Source: Candidatus Tepidifontimicrobium thermophilum
GTDB taxonomy: Bacteria; Sysuimicrobiota; Sysuimicrobiia; Sysuimicrobiales; Sysuimicrobiaceae
DNA: 64,000 nt
Assembly (NCBI GenBank): GCA_031296405.1
Contig: JAVKKH010000008.1
Span: 27,002-91,001, forward strand
Direction of reading: 5' to 3'
Part shown: positions 33,167 through 41,842 of the stretch, piece after piece
How positions within the stretch are numbered: the stretch's first letter is position 1
How the letters are laid out: every line of letters begins with the position of its first letter
The notes under the pieces: model-generated
The model's input: the letters and a program-made list of their open reading frames with translations, nothing else
The model's database searches: none
What the model was told of the DNA's origin: nothing
Position numbers and translations under genes: made by a program

Positions 33167-33209
33167 CGCCACAGCGGCGCGGCCGTCCCGTCCACCGCCC
33201 CCTGTGGCG
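33167..33209 (-). repeat. Inverted repeats in the lepB leader
   Basis: CGCCACAG and CTGTGGCG (33167-33174 and 33202-33209) form a perfect eight-base inverted repeat just before lepB. A second smaller hairpin in the minus strand (ACCGCC, six bases, GGCGGT) shares bases with one arm, so the two folds exclude each other. No known leader class is recognised. The rest of the rplS-lepB gap shows nothing else. Confidence 0.4.
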
Positions 33210-33281
33210 GTCGAAAGCCCCGGCCTTCCACTCCCAACGATCACGGTTCTCGCAGACCCACCCGGGGCTGCTACGGTGCCG

Positions 33282-33623
33282 CTACCGACGCTCCTTGATG
33301 CGGGTTTCCTTCCCGACCTTCTCCCGCAGGTAGTACAGTTTGGCGCGCCGCACCTGGCCCCGGCGGACCACCTCGATGCGTTCCAGCCGCGGGGAGTGCA
33401 GGGGGAAGATCCGCTCCACCCCCACGCCGTGCGAGATCCGCCGCACCGTCACCGTCTCCCGCAGCCCGCCGCCTCGCCGCGCCACCACCACGCCCTCAAA
33501 CGCCTGCACCCGCTCCCTGCCGCCCTCCACCACCTTGAAGTGCACCCGCACGGTATCCCCCGGCCCGAACTCCGGCAGGTCCCGCTTGAGCTGCTCCTGC
33601 TCTACCAGCGCGATCTTGTCCAT
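33282..33623 (-). CDS. rplS: 50S ribosomal protein L19
   Basis: A 113-residue protein with the L19 pattern: [54 protein letters not shown] and [18 protein letters not shown]. It sits at the subunit interface. A GGTGAGGGG site precedes the ATG. It is separated from trmD by 90 bases containing a hairpin, with its own promoter inside the end of trmD. Confidence 0.97.
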   Translation of the reverse strand: MDKIALVEQEQLKRDLPEFGPGDTVRVHFKVVEGGRERVQAFEGVVVARRGGGLRETVTVRRISHGVGVERIFPLHSPRLERIEVVRRGQVRRAKLYYLREKVGKETRIKERR

Positions 33624-33741
33624 GATGGCGTCCCCTCACCGACCTCGTCTCCGCTGCCCGCGCGCCGCCGTACCGCACGTCCCGGGGCCCGGACGGCGGA
33701 CCACAAACACGAATTATACACCACCCCCGCCGCCCTCCCGT
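33624..33741 (-). promoter_or_regulatory. rplS promoter and structured leader
   Basis: A perfect minus-strand TATAAT lies at 33713-33718, within the last codons of trmD; the -35 position (33736-33741) is weak. The following leader of about 85 bases contains CCGCCGT and ACGGCGG arms that pair around an inner CCGGG/CCCGG stem. L19 mRNA leaders are known autoregulatory structures in Bacilli, but I cannot show that this is one. Confidence 0.55.
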
Positions 33742-34487
33742 TCCTCCCGCAGGACCTCCTCCAGGAGGGCGCGGTCCTCTTCGTCCAGCTGTGCGGCCTG
33801 CAGCAGGTCGGGCCGCCGCCGCAGGGTGCGGCGGATCGCCTCCTTGCGCCGCCACCGGGCGATGGCCTGGTGGTTGCCCGACAGGAGCACCTCCGGGACC
33901 CGCAGCCCCTCCACCTCCGCGGGCCGGGTGTAGTGCGGGTAGTCCAGGAGGCCCCGGGTGAAGGAGTCCTCCCGCACCGACGCCTCGTCGCCCACCACCC
34001 CGGGCACCAGGCGCGCGGTGGCGTCCACGATGACCATGGCTGCCAGCTCCCCACCTGTGAGCACGTAGTCGCCGATGGAGATCTCCTCCGCCCTGAGCCC
34101 CACCGCCACCCGTTCGTCCACGCCCTCGTAGTGCCCGCACAGGATCACCAGGTGGCCCGCGCGGCTCAGCTCGTACGCCAGGCGCTGGGTGAAGGGGCGG
34201 CCCTGCGGGGAGGTGAGGATCACGCGGCCGAGGCCTCCGGCCTCCTGGGCGATGGCCCGGGCCGCGGCGAAGAAGGGTTCCGCCTTCATCACCATCCCGG
34301 GCCCTCCCCCGTACGGGTAGTCGTCGGTGGTGCGGTGCCGGTCGGTGGTGAAGTCCCTCAGGTTCCACACCCGGACCAGCAGCAGTCCGGCCCGCTGGGC
34401 CCGCCCCAGCACGCTCAGCTGCAGGGGCGCGAAGGCCTCCGGGAAGATGGTCACGACGTCCACCCGCAGCTTCGGCCGGTCCGGCAC
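33714..34487 (-). CDS. trmD: tRNA (guanine-N1)-methyltransferase TrmD
   Basis: A 257-residue SPOUT methyltransferase making m1G37. It contains VDVVTIFPEAF, DYPYGGGPGMVMKAEP, ILCGHYEGVDERV, SIGDYVLTGGELAAMV and the C-terminal LLDYPHYTRP and LLSGNHQAIARWRRKEA, all diagnostic. GTG start directly after the rimM stop. The C-terminal tail (EREGGGGGV) is a Gly run that coincides with the rplS promoter sequence. Confidence 0.96.
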   Translation of the reverse strand: MPDRPKLRVDVVTIFPEAFAPLQLSVLGRAQRAGLLLVRVWNLRDFTTDRHRTTDDYPYGGGPGMVMKAEPFFAAARAIAQEAGGLGRVILTSPQGRPFTQRLAYELSRAGHLVILCGHYEGVDERVAVGLRAEEISIGDYVLTGGELAAMVIVDATARLVPGVVGDEASVREDSFTRGLLDYPHYTRPAEVEGLRVPEVLLSGNHQAIARWRRKEAIRRTLRRRPDLLQAAQLDEEDRALLEEVLREEREGGGGGV

Positions 34488-35006
34488 CTACGCCTCCACC
34501 AGACCCGGCAGCAGGCGCACGGTGATGCGGCGCTGGTCGGCGCGGACCTCCCGGACCACCTCCCGCACCGCAGGCAGCAGGACCTCGCGCCGCGCGCCCC
34601 GGACCACGTACACGTCGTGGGCGGGCCCACGCAGGATCTCCTCTAGCGTCCCCAGGGTCTGCCCGTCCTCCGTGACCACCTGACAGCCGACCAGGTCCGC
34701 CACGTAGTACGTGCCCTCCGGAAGAGGGGCCGCCTCCTCGCGGCGCACGCACACCTCCGCGCCCCGCAGCCGCTCCGCGGCGATCCGGTCGTCCACCCCC
34801 TCCAGCTTCAGGAGGAAGGCGCCCGCGGCACGGCGCACCGACTCCACCCGGCGCTCCTCCGTGCCCCACGGCGCCACCAGCCAAACGGTCCGCAGGCCCA
34901 GCAGCCGCTCGGGGAAGTCGGTGTCGGGGACGAGGCGGACCTCGCCCCGGAGGCCGTGCGGCCGCCCGACCCACGCCACCCGCAACCGGTCCTGCGCGGC
35001 CCTCAT
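34488..35006 (-). CDS. rimM: Ribosome maturation factor RimM
   Basis: A 172-residue 30S assembly factor. The N-terminal RimM barrel begins LRVAWVGRPHGLRGEVRLVP; the PRC-barrel half has LPEGTYYVADLVGCQVVTED, LLPAVREVVREVR. It binds S19 and helps 16S processing. ATG overlaps the ylqD stop (ATGA). Position between ylqD and trmD is conserved. Confidence 0.94.
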   Translation of the reverse strand: MRAAQDRLRVAWVGRPHGLRGEVRLVPDTDFPERLLGLRTVWLVAPWGTEERRVESVRRAAGAFLLKLEGVDDRIAAERLRGAEVCVRREEAAPLPEGTYYVADLVGCQVVTEDGQTLGTLEEILRGPAHDVYVVRGARREVLLPAVREVVREVRADQRRITVRLLPGLVEA

Positions 35007-35410
35007 CCCCCCCGGATCTCCATCACGATGCCGTCCTTGACGACGATCTCCGTACGCCCGAGCTTGTGGAACAGGTTGTCGCCCACGTGGACCTCCACCT
35101 GGGCGTCCACGGTGAGCTGCGGGAACTCCGTATTGAGCTCCAGGGTCCGGGCCTCCCGCAGCCGTTCCTGCAGCTCCGCCCGGAGGGCCTCGTGCCGCTG
35201 CCGTTCCAGCTCGAGCTGCTGACGCACGGCCCGGGTGTGCGGGGTGACCTGGCGCTCCAGCTCCATGCGGCGGATCTGCGTCTCCACCTGCCCCAGCAGG
35301 TCCTCCACCCGGCGCAGGGCCTCCTCCAGCTCCCGCACGTACAGCTCCTTGAAGGTCTCCGTCACGATGGCCTTGACCACTACCGGACGCAGCAGGGTGA
35401 TCTTCGTCAT
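35003..35410 (-). CDS. ylqD: YlqD family protein
   Basis: A 135-residue protein with a strand-rich start (TKITLLRPVVVKAIVTETF), a long central coiled coil (about residues 25-90, rich in Glu, Arg, Leu) and a C-terminal part with VHVGDNLFHKLGRTEIVVKDG. Matches the YlqD family, found between khpA and rimM in Gram-positive genomes; function unknown. GGAGGAGGCG precedes the ATG. Confidence 0.85.
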   Translation of the reverse strand: MTKITLLRPVVVKAIVTETFKELYVRELEEALRRVEDLLGQVETQIRRMELERQVTPHTRAVRQQLELERQRHEALRAELQERLREARTLELNTEFPQLTVDAQVEVHVGDNLFHKLGRTEIVVKDGIVMEIRGG

Positions 35411-35419
35411 CGCCTCCTC

Positions 35420-35674
35420 CTACCGGGCTTCCGGCCTGGGTCGCCCGTCCTCAATCTCCAGCAGCACCACCCGGCCGCCCCGCACCCCCGCGGCCCGCAC
35501 CAGGGTCCGCAGGGCCCGCGCCATGCGTCCGCCCCGGCCGATGACCTTGCCCACGTCCTCCGGCGCTACCCGCACCCGCAGCACCGTGCCCCGGTCGTCC
35601 TGCGCCTCCTCCACCTGGACCAGTTCGGGCCGCGCCACGATCCCCCGCAGGACGTACTCCACCAGCTCCCGCAT
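35420..35674 (-). CDS. khpA: KH-domain RNA-binding protein KhpA
   Basis: An 84-residue single KH domain protein. VGKVIGRGGRMARALRTLV provides the GxxG loop (residues 46-49) that contacts RNA. KhpA pairs with KhpB/Jag in Gram-positives and affects cell division and length. Start lies three bases after the rpsP stop. Confidence 0.93.
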   Translation of the reverse strand: MRELVEYVLRGIVARPELVQVEEAQDDRGTVLRVRVAPEDVGKVIGRGGRMARALRTLVRAAGVRGGRVVLLEIEDGRPRPEAR

Positions 35675-35677
35675 GGC

Positions 35678-35962
35678 CTACTCCTGCGGCCGGCGGCTGG
35701 CCCGGCGCCGCTGCCACTCCTGCAGGATCCCCGTCTTCTGCAGCAGCACCCGCGCGCTGTCCGACGGCCGCGCGCCCCGCTCCAGCCACGCGATGGCCCG
35801 CTCCGCGTCGATGTGGATGGTGGACGGCTCCGTGCGCGGGTTGTAGTGCCCCAGGATCTCGATGGACCGCCCGTCCCGCGGGGCCCGGGAGTCCGCCACC
35901 ACCACCCGGTACACGGGCTGGTGCTTCTGCCCCATGCGCATCAGTCGGATCTTCACCGCCAT
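35678..35962 (-). CDS. rpsP: 30S ribosomal protein S16
   Basis: A 94-residue protein. [39 protein letters not shown] and [20 protein letters not shown] are S16 signatures. An AGGAGGGAGACG site precedes the ATG. It follows ffh with a 25-base gap in the ylxM-ffh-rpsP order. Confidence 0.97.
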   Translation of the reverse strand: MAVKIRLMRMGQKHQPVYRVVVADSRAPRDGRSIEILGHYNPRTEPSTIHIDAERAIAWLERGARPSDSARVLLQKTGILQEWQRRRASRRPQE

Positions 35963-35987
35963 CGTCTCCCTCCTCCGTGCGTGGTGT

Positions 35988-37319
35988 TCAAACCGGCGGC
36001 CACAGGGGACGCTTGCCCCGGCGTCCCATGCGCTCCAGCTCCCGCATCATCCGCTTGGCCTCCTCGAACTGCTTGAGGAGACGGTTCACGTCCTGCACCG
36101 TGGTCCCGCTGCCGCGGGCGATCCGCCGCTTGCGGCTGGCGTTCAGGATGGCCGGGTCCCGGCGCTCCTGAGGGGTCATGGAGTCCAGGATGGCCTCCAT
36201 ACGCTTGAGCTCCCGCTCCTGCGCCTCCGCCTCCGGCCGCCGGCCCCGCAAAGCCGCGACTCCCGGGATCAGCTCCAGGAGGCTGTCTAGAGGCCCCATG
36301 CGCCGCACCTGCCGGAGCTGCTCCCGGAAGTCCTCCAGGGTGAACTCCGCCCGGCGCAGCTTGCGCTCCAGCTCCGCGGCGCGCTGGGCGTCCACCGCCT
36401 CCCGGGCGCGCTCCACCAGGGTCAGCACGTCCCCCATACCAAGGATCCGGGAGGCCATGCGGTCCGGGTGGAAGGGCTCCAGGGCCTCCAGCTTCTCCCC
36501 GGTTCCCACGAACATCACCGGCCGCCCCACCGCGGCCACCACCGACAGCGCGGCCCCACCCCGGGCGTCCCCGTCCAGCTTGGTCAGGACCACCCCGTCG
36601 ATGGTGAGCGCCTCGTGGAACCGCTGCGCCACCCGCACCGCCTCCTGCCCGGTCATGGCGTCCACCACCAAAAGGACGTAGTGGGCCGCCGCAGCGTCCC
36701 GGACGCGGCGCAGCTCCTCCAGGAGGTCGTCGGCCACGTGCACGCGACCCGCGGTGTCCACCAGGACGAAGTCGTAGCCCGCGGAACGCGCGTGGTCCAC
36801 CGCGGACCGGGCCACCTCTGCGGGGTCTGTGAGGGCTGGGGCGAACACGGGGACGCCCGCCCGCTCGCCCACCACCTGGAGCTGGCGGACCGCCGCGGGG
36901 CGCTGCAGGTCCGCGGCCACCAGCAAGGGCCGTCGGCCGCGCTTGCGCAGGTACAGGGCCAGCTTCGCCGCCTGGGTGGTCTTGCCGGTGCCGTGGAGCC
37001 CGCACAGGAGCACCACCGTGGGGGGTCTGGGAGCGGGCACCAGCTCCCGGTGCTCCCCGCCCAGCAGCCGGACCAGCTCCTCGTAAACCACCTGGACCAC
37101 CTGCTGCGCCGGGGTCAGGCTCTTCCACACCTCCCGTCCCACCGCGGCCTCGCGGACCCGGGCGATGAAGTCCCGCACCACCTGCACGTGAACGTCCGCC
37201 TCCAACAGGGCTAGCCGCACCTCCCGGACCGCGGCCTCCACGTCCTCAGGCCGCAACACCCCCCGCCCGCTCAGACGGCGGAACACGCCCGCGAGCCGGT
37301 CCTGCAGGGCCTCAAACAC
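35988..37319 (-). CDS. ffh: Signal recognition particle protein Ffh
   Basis: A 443-residue SRP54 homologue that binds signal peptides and 4.5S RNA. N domain, then GTPase G domain with P-loop [15 protein letters not shown] (about 106-120), [12 protein letters not shown] and [10 protein letters not shown]. The M domain has [24 protein letters not shown] and [20 protein letters not shown], the RNA-binding segment. GTG at 37319 follows GGAGGGTGCACG; it overlaps the methyltransferase gene by eight bases. Confidence 0.97.
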   Translation of the reverse strand: MFEALQDRLAGVFRRLSGRGVLRPEDVEAAVREVRLALLEADVHVQVVRDFIARVREAAVGREVWKSLTPAQQVVQVVYEELVRLLGGEHRELVPAPRPPTVVLLCGLHGTGKTTQAAKLALYLRKRGRRPLLVAADLQRPAAVRQLQVVGERAGVPVFAPALTDPAEVARSAVDHARSAGYDFVLVDTAGRVHVADDLLEELRRVRDAAAAHYVLLVVDAMTGQEAVRVAQRFHEALTIDGVVLTKLDGDARGGAALSVVAAVGRPVMFVGTGEKLEALEPFHPDRMASRILGMGDVLTLVERAREAVDAQRAAELERKLRRAEFTLEDFREQLRQVRRMGPLDSLLELIPGVAALRGRRPEAEAQERELKRMEAILDSMTPQERRDPAILNASRKRRIARGSGTTVQDVNRLLKQFEEAKRMMRELERMGRRGKRPLWPPV

Positions 37320-37935
37320 CGTGCACCCTCCGCGTCCCGCGGTACACCCGATAGCCTCCGCCCCGCTCCACCTCTTCGGCTTCCCCGAAGACCTCCGCCA
37401 CCAGCCGGCCCAGGGTTTTCGCCCCCTGCGCGGTCCGGGCCACCAGGTAGAACGAGCCACCGGGCTTCAGGTGCGCGGGGGCGCCTTCCACCATGGCCCG
37501 CACCACCGCCCGGCCGGCCCGGATGGGCGGGTTGGTAGCGATGACGTCAAAGGTGCGGCCCGCCACCGGCTCGTACAGGTCTCCCTGTAGCACCTCCACG
37601 TTGAGGACCCCGCAGCGCCGGGCGTTCTCCCGCGCCAGCTGCACCGCGCGCGGGTTGATGTCCACCAGGACCGCACGACCCCGCACCGCTAGGCTCGCGG
37701 CCACGATCCCCACCACCCCGTACCCACAGCCCAGGTCCAGCACCTCGTCCTCGGGACCCACCTCCAGGGCCTCGAGCAGCAGGCGCGTGCCGCGATCGAC
37801 GCCCCGGTAGGAGAACACCCCGCGGTCGGTGAGGAACTGAAACCGCCGCCCCCCGAACTCCAGCTCCACCACCCGGGGCCGGGAAGACACCTGGGGAGCC
37901 GGGCTGAAGTAGTGGGCGGCCTGCCGGGGGCTCAC
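37312..37935 (-). CDS. RsmC-like class I SAM methyltransferase (YbxB type)
   Basis: A 207-residue methyltransferase small-domain protein. It opens HYFSPAPQVSSRPRVVELE, then VLDLGCGYGVVGIVAA (SAM motif I), VDINPRAVQLARENARR and FDVIATNPPIRAGR, where NPP marks nucleobase amino methyltransferases. Likely acts on rRNA guanines like RsmC, but single-domain members are unproven. GTG overlaps the ylxM stop, and its own stop overlaps ffh, an uncommon insertion between ylxM and ffh. Confidence 0.83.
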   Translation of the reverse strand: MSPRQAAHYFSPAPQVSSRPRVVELEFGGRRFQFLTDRGVFSYRGVDRGTRLLLEALEVGPEDEVLDLGCGYGVVGIVAASLAVRGRAVLVDINPRAVQLARENARRCGVLNVEVLQGDLYEPVAGRTFDVIATNPPIRAGRAVVRAMVEGAPAHLKPGGSFYLVARTAQGAKTLGRLVAEVFGEAEEVERGGGYRVYRGTRRVHGV

Positions 37936-38306
37936 AGCAGCTCCCGCAGCGCCCGGACCCTCGCCAGAAGCCGCTGCGCCACTCTCCCGCTGACCGTCCT
38001 GCGGATCTCTCCCTCCAGGGCGTCCAGCTCCTGCAGCAACAGCTGCCGGCGCCGGTCCTCGCCCCGCGCCCGCTGCACCAACCCCAGCAGCTCCTCGTAC
38101 CGGACCAGCTCCGCCAGGGACCGGCGGAGGCTGTCGTGGATGGCCTGCCGGGTGACGCCCAGGCGTTCCGCGATCTCCGACAGGGAGAGGTCGTCGTGGA
38201 AGTACAGAGCGACCAGCTGCTGCTGCCGCGGGGTCAGCAGCCGCGCGTACGCGTCGAACAGCCGGATGACGGTGAACCGGTCGGCCAGCAGGCGGTCCGT
38301 GGCCAT
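37932..38306 (-). CDS. ylxM: SRP-associated regulator YlxM (UPF0122)
   Basis: A 124-residue protein with a sigma-70 region-4-like helix-turn-helix: LLTPRQQQLVALYFHDDLSL and SEIAERLGVTRQAIHDSLRR. The C-terminal half is a helical tail. YlxM binds SRP components and stimulates SRP GTPase in streptococci. The ATG directly follows CAGGAG, which lies in one arm of a perfect 11-base inverted repeat. Confidence 0.9.
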   Translation of the reverse strand: MATDRLLADRFTVIRLFDAYARLLTPRQQQLVALYFHDDLSLSEIAERLGVTRQAIHDSLRRSLAELVRYEELLGLVQRARGEDRRRQLLLQELDALEGEIRRTVSGRVAQRLLARVRALRELL

Positions 38307-38366
38307 CTCCTGTAAAGTCTCCTTCCTTTACAGGAGAAGGCTACCACGCCCCGCGCCGGGTATCAA
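38307..38366 (-). promoter_or_regulatory. ylxM promoter with 11-base inverted repeat over the start
   Basis: Minus-strand TTGATA (38361-38366) and TAGCCT (38338-38343) are 17 bases apart. Immediately downstream CTCCTGTAAAG and CTTTACAGGAG (38326-38336 and 38307-38317) form a perfect inverted repeat with an eight-base spacer. The downstream arm contains the ribosome binding site. It may be a repressor operator at +1 or an RNA hairpin hiding the site. The remaining bases to 38423 show only GC-rich dyads. Confidence 0.5.
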
Positions 38367-38423
38367 CCGCGGCAGACGGCCCCGCGGCTCGCCCGTCCGC
38401 TCACGGCTCCGTCGGCCGGCCCG

Positions 38424-39716
38424 TCAGCGGTCGCGCCCACCGCCTACCAGCCCCTGGGCCCTCCACTTGCGGAAGATCTCCACACAACGGCGGTGTGCCT
38501 CCTCGACGGCCTCACGGGGAGTCGTGCGGCCCGTGGCGGCCCGGGCAAACATGTCCGGCAGGACGAAGGTGTCTAGGATCTCGCCCTCCGCGGGGTTGGC
38601 GGGCCCGGGGTAGCCGACGTTGGTGGACCAGGTCTCCGCCTCCGCCAGGACCCGTAGCTTGTCCGCAGGGTTCGACTCGAACGGATCCCTCAGGACCGCC
38701 GCGCGTAGCCAGCGCCGCCCCGCGTCGGGCTTCTCGGCCACCGGAGCCCTGGCGTCCGCCACGGAGCCGGGGTAGGAAGGGAAGTTGTACAGCCGGCTGG
38801 CCAGCACCGCATCGCGGTAGCTGTCCAGCAGCGCCAGGAGGAACTCCTTGGCCAGGTCCGGGCTGCGGGCGAAGCGCCAGATCACCCACGCCGCCGCCTG
38901 TCCCGGAACCCATCGCCCCCTGGGCCCCCGCAGGGCGCCCGTGAAGAAGATGTCGTCCGCCACAGGGAGACGGTTTGCCTGCGCGGTCCGGTAGGCGGAA
39001 ATCGGGTTGATGATGAAGCTGGTCTGACGGGCATTCAGGGCCTGGTTGTTGGACGCGGCGTTCCAGCTCAACACCGCCGGGTTCATCACCTCCCGGAACA
39101 GCCGCACCCCGAACTCCACCGCGCGGACCGTCTGCTCGCTGTTCAGCACCACGTTCTCCTGGGCGTCCTGCACGGAAGCCCCGAAGGACCACAAGAGGGC
39201 CCGGACCGCCATGTTGGAGTCCAGGTCCTGGCTGAACCCAATCCCGACGGGGATCTGGATTTCCGGGAACCGGCGCTTGATCTCGTTGCCCACGCGCAGG
39301 AGGTCCTCCCAGGTGGACGGGCCCCCAGGCATGCCCGCGGCGCTCCACACGCTGCGGAGGTAGTTGCCGGGGAACAGGATCCAGCGGTCCGAGAAGCCGA
39401 AGAACTTGCGGGTGTTCGGGTTGTAGACGGAACGGCGGACCAGGGGCAGCATGGGTCCGAAGCGCCGCTCCGCCTCCTGGTGCACGTCCCGCAGATCCAG
39501 CACGTGCGGCTCGAAGGCGGAGGGGGCGGTGTCGAAAAAGTAGAGGTCGTGGCCCTGCTGCGCTGCCACCTCCGCGGTGGCCCGCGGCACCAACTCCGCG
39601 GTGGAGATGTGGTCCACGACCACCTGCACGCCCCGTTCGCGGCCCCACCGCTCGGCAAACGGGTCGAACCAAGCGTCGAAACTGGGCACGAAGTGGCTCA
39701 CCGCGAGGATCCGCAA
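38424..39716 (-). CDS. Extracellular-type solute-binding protein without signal peptide
   Basis: A 430-residue protein of the family 1 substrate-binding fold: AVSHFVPSFDAWFDPFAERW at the start, then PSTWEDLLRVGNEIKRR, NAASNNQALNARQTSFIINP and a C-terminal AVEEAHRRCVEIFRKW. Such proteins normally deliver sugars or oligosaccharides to ABC importers. The mature-type sequence begins at the first codon (TTG at 39716, with GGAGGG ten bases upstream) and there is no hydrophobic leader or lipobox, nor any start codon between it and the preceding stop. No permease gene is near. It may be cytoplasmic or a remnant that lost its 5' end. Confidence 0.8.
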   Translation of the reverse strand: MRILAVSHFVPSFDAWFDPFAERWGRERGVQVVVDHISTAELVPRATAEVAAQQGHDLYFFDTAPSAFEPHVLDLRDVHQEAERRFGPMLPLVRRSVYNPNTRKFFGFSDRWILFPGNYLRSVWSAAGMPGGPSTWEDLLRVGNEIKRRFPEIQIPVGIGFSQDLDSNMAVRALLWSFGASVQDAQENVVLNSEQTVRAVEFGVRLFREVMNPAVLSWNAASNNQALNARQTSFIINPISAYRTAQANRLPVADDIFFTGALRGPRGRWVPGQAAAWVIWRFARSPDLAKEFLLALLDSYRDAVLASRLYNFPSYPGSVADARAPVAEKPDAGRRWLRAAVLRDPFESNPADKLRVLAEAETWSTNVGYPGPANPAEGEILDTFVLPDMFARAATGRTTPREAVEEAHRRCVEIFRKWRAQGLVGGGRDR

Positions 39717-39740
39717 GTCTGGTCCGCCCTCCGGGCGCCG

Positions 39741-40925
39741 TCAGGTGTCGGTGCGGGGCAGTCGCGGACGTGCCACCGCCGCGGCCCCGCAGAAGGCGGC
39801 CGCGCCCAGCGACGCAAACGCCACGCCCCATCCCGCGCGGTCCAGCAGCCACCCGAACACCGCCGGGGAGATGGCGGTCACCAGGAAGCCCAGGCCCGAC
39901 TGGACGGCCATGGTGGTACCCAGCCACCGGGGATCCGCGGCCTCCGCCACGGCCGCGGAAAGCGTGCTGGACTCCGCGGTGACCAGCAGGCCGTACAGGA
40001 AGGCCAGAGGCAGCACCACCCCCGTCCCCAGGGGAAGGGTCCAGCCCACGGTGAACGACACCGTGGCGGAAGCCAGCAGCACCGCTACCACCGTGGGACG
40101 CCGGCCCACGCGGTCGGAGACCCACCCCCCCAGGGCGTTGCTGGCCGCGCCCGCCAGCAGCACCACCGAACCGAAGGCCGCCCCGCGCGCCGCAGCGGAA
40201 CTGAGGGGGACGCCCTGTCCGGCCCACAGGGCCGCCAGGAACGCGGAAAGCCAGGCCCGCATCCCGAAGAGCTCCCAGTTGTGGGCGGCGTACGCCACCA
40301 CGTACCGCATGGCGGTGCGGTTGCCCAGGACCTCCCACAGCCGCAACGCGGCACGGGGCTGCCGGGGCGGGTCGTGGGCGATGCGCCACGCCACCGCGAA
40401 GGCGACGAAGGGGCCCGCCGCAGGCACCAGGAAACTCCAGCGCCAACCCCACGGCAGAAGCGCTCCCGCCACGGCCAGGGAGAGGGCCGCGCCGACGCTG
40501 AAGCAGGCGATGTACAGGCCCATGGCGGCGCCCCGCTGTCCGGGTTCAAACCGCTCCACGACCAGCCGCATCCCCGGCATGTAGGTCCCAGCCAGGCCGG
40601 CGCCGCACAACAACCGCAGCACGAAGGCGGAGCCGAAGTCCCGCGCCAGGAGGGGGAACGCGAGGTTCGCCAGGCCGTTCCACAGGGCCGACAGGAGGTA
40701 GATCCGGCGCACGCCCCACACGTCCGTGAGGGTAGACAGGACCAGCACCGCGAGGGTGTAGCCCAGCTGCTGTGCCGCGAACACCGCCCCCGCCCGTCCC
40801 GCGGACAGGTTCCACTCCCGCTGCAGGACCGGCAGCGCCGCCGCGTAGCCCGAGAAGGTGAGCATGGTCCCCACCTCCGCGGCACACAGCAGGACCAGCC
40901 ACTTCCAGGGCGGGGGGAGCTTCAC
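39741..40925 (-). CDS. Major facilitator superfamily transporter
   Basis: A 394-residue protein with about 12 membrane segments. Loop motifs TLTDVWGVRRIYLLSA and WVSDRVGRRPTVVA are the MFS A motif in both halves. Resembles CynX/nitrate-sulfonate type permeases in layout but the substrate cannot be read. GTG overlaps the ftsY stop (GTGA), and the solute-binding protein follows in the same frame 25 bases after its stop. Confidence 0.85.
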   Translation of the reverse strand: MKLPPPWKWLVLLCAAEVGTMLTFSGYAAALPVLQREWNLSAGRAGAVFAAQQLGYTLAVLVLSTLTDVWGVRRIYLLSALWNGLANLAFPLLARDFGSAFVLRLLCGAGLAGTYMPGMRLVVERFEPGQRGAAMGLYIACFSVGAALSLAVAGALLPWGWRWSFLVPAAGPFVAFAVAWRIAHDPPRQPRAALRLWEVLGNRTAMRYVVAYAAHNWELFGMRAWLSAFLAALWAGQGVPLSSAAARGAAFGSVVLLAGAASNALGGWVSDRVGRRPTVVAVLLASATVSFTVGWTLPLGTGVVLPLAFLYGLLVTAESSTLSAAVAEAADPRWLGTTMAVQSGLGFLVTAISPAVFGWLLDRAGWGVAFASLGAAAFCGAAAVARPRLPRTDT

Positions 40926-41842
40926 GCCTCCGGCAGGAGGGCGTCCACAAACGCCTCGGGGTCGAAGGCCTCGAGGTCGTCCGGGCCCTCGCCCGTGCCC
41001 ACCAGCTTCACCGGCAGGCCCAGCTGGTGCCCGATGGCGAGGACCACACCGCCCTTCGCGCTGCTGTCCAGCTTGCTCAACACCACCCCGGTGGCGCCCG
41101 CGGCTTCCCGGAACTGCCGGGCCTGCTGCAGGGCGTTCTGCCCTGTCGTGGCGTCCAGCACCAGGAGGGACTCCCACGGGCAGTCTGGCAGAAGACGGAC
41201 CAGGACCCGCCGGATCTTCCGGAGCTCGTCCATGAGGTTTGTCTTCGTGTGGAGGCGGCCCGCGGTGTCGGCCACCAGCACGTCCGCGTGGCGGCTCAAA
41301 GTGGCCTGCGCGGCGTCGTGCACCACCGCCGCGGGGTCTGCCCCCTCCCGGTGGCGCACCAGTTCTGCGCCCGCGCGCCGCGCCCAGACCTCCAGCTGGT
41401 CGATGGCCGCAGCCCGGAAGGTGTCCGCGGCGGCCAGCACCACGCGCTTGCCCCGGGCGCTCAGGTGGCAGGCCAGCTTGCCCGCGGTCGTGGTCTTCCC
41501 GGACCCGTTCACGCCCACCACCAGCACCACCGCGGGAGGAGGCTCGAGCTGAAGGGGCTGGGGCTCGGGCAGGAAGCTCCGCAGCACCTGGCGGAGGGCC
41601 GCGCGAACCTCCTCCGGCCGCCGGAGTCCAGCACGCACCCGGCGCCGGAGTTCCTCCACCGCCTCCGCCGTGACCTCCACGCCCACGTCGGAGGCCAAGA
41701 GCGCCTCTTCCACCTGCTGGAAGAAACCCTCGTCCGGGGGACGGGTGAAGGCGTCCTGCAGGTGGTCCGCGATAGCCTGGCGCGTCCTGCGCAGCCCCTC
41801 CCGGATCCTCCCCCACAGGCCCGCACGCCCGGCTACGTCCAC
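40922..41842 (-). CDS. ftsY: Signal recognition particle receptor FtsY
   Basis: A 306-residue SRP GTPase. N domain (LRRTRQAIADHLQDAF), P-loop VVGVNGSGKTTTAGKL (about 108-123), DTFRAAAIDQL, ADTAGRLHTKTNL, SKLDSSAKGG and GTGEGPDDLEAFDPEAFVDAL are present. No acidic A domain, as in many Gram-positives. GTG at 41842 follows GGAGG by five bases and lies inside the last codons of the upstream gene; the long upstream frame is a shadow of that gene. Confidence 0.96.
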   Translation of the reverse strand: MDVAGRAGLWGRIREGLRRTRQAIADHLQDAFTRPPDEGFFQQVEEALLASDVGVEVTAEAVEELRRRVRAGLRRPEEVRAALRQVLRSFLPEPQPLQLEPPPAVVLVVGVNGSGKTTTAGKLACHLSARGKRVVLAAADTFRAAAIDQLEVWARRAGAELVRHREGADPAAVVHDAAQATLSRHADVLVADTAGRLHTKTNLMDELRKIRRVLVRLLPDCPWESLLVLDATTGQNALQQARQFREAAGATGVVLSKLDSSAKGGVVLAIGHQLGLPVKLVGTGEGPDDLEAFDPEAFVDALLPEA

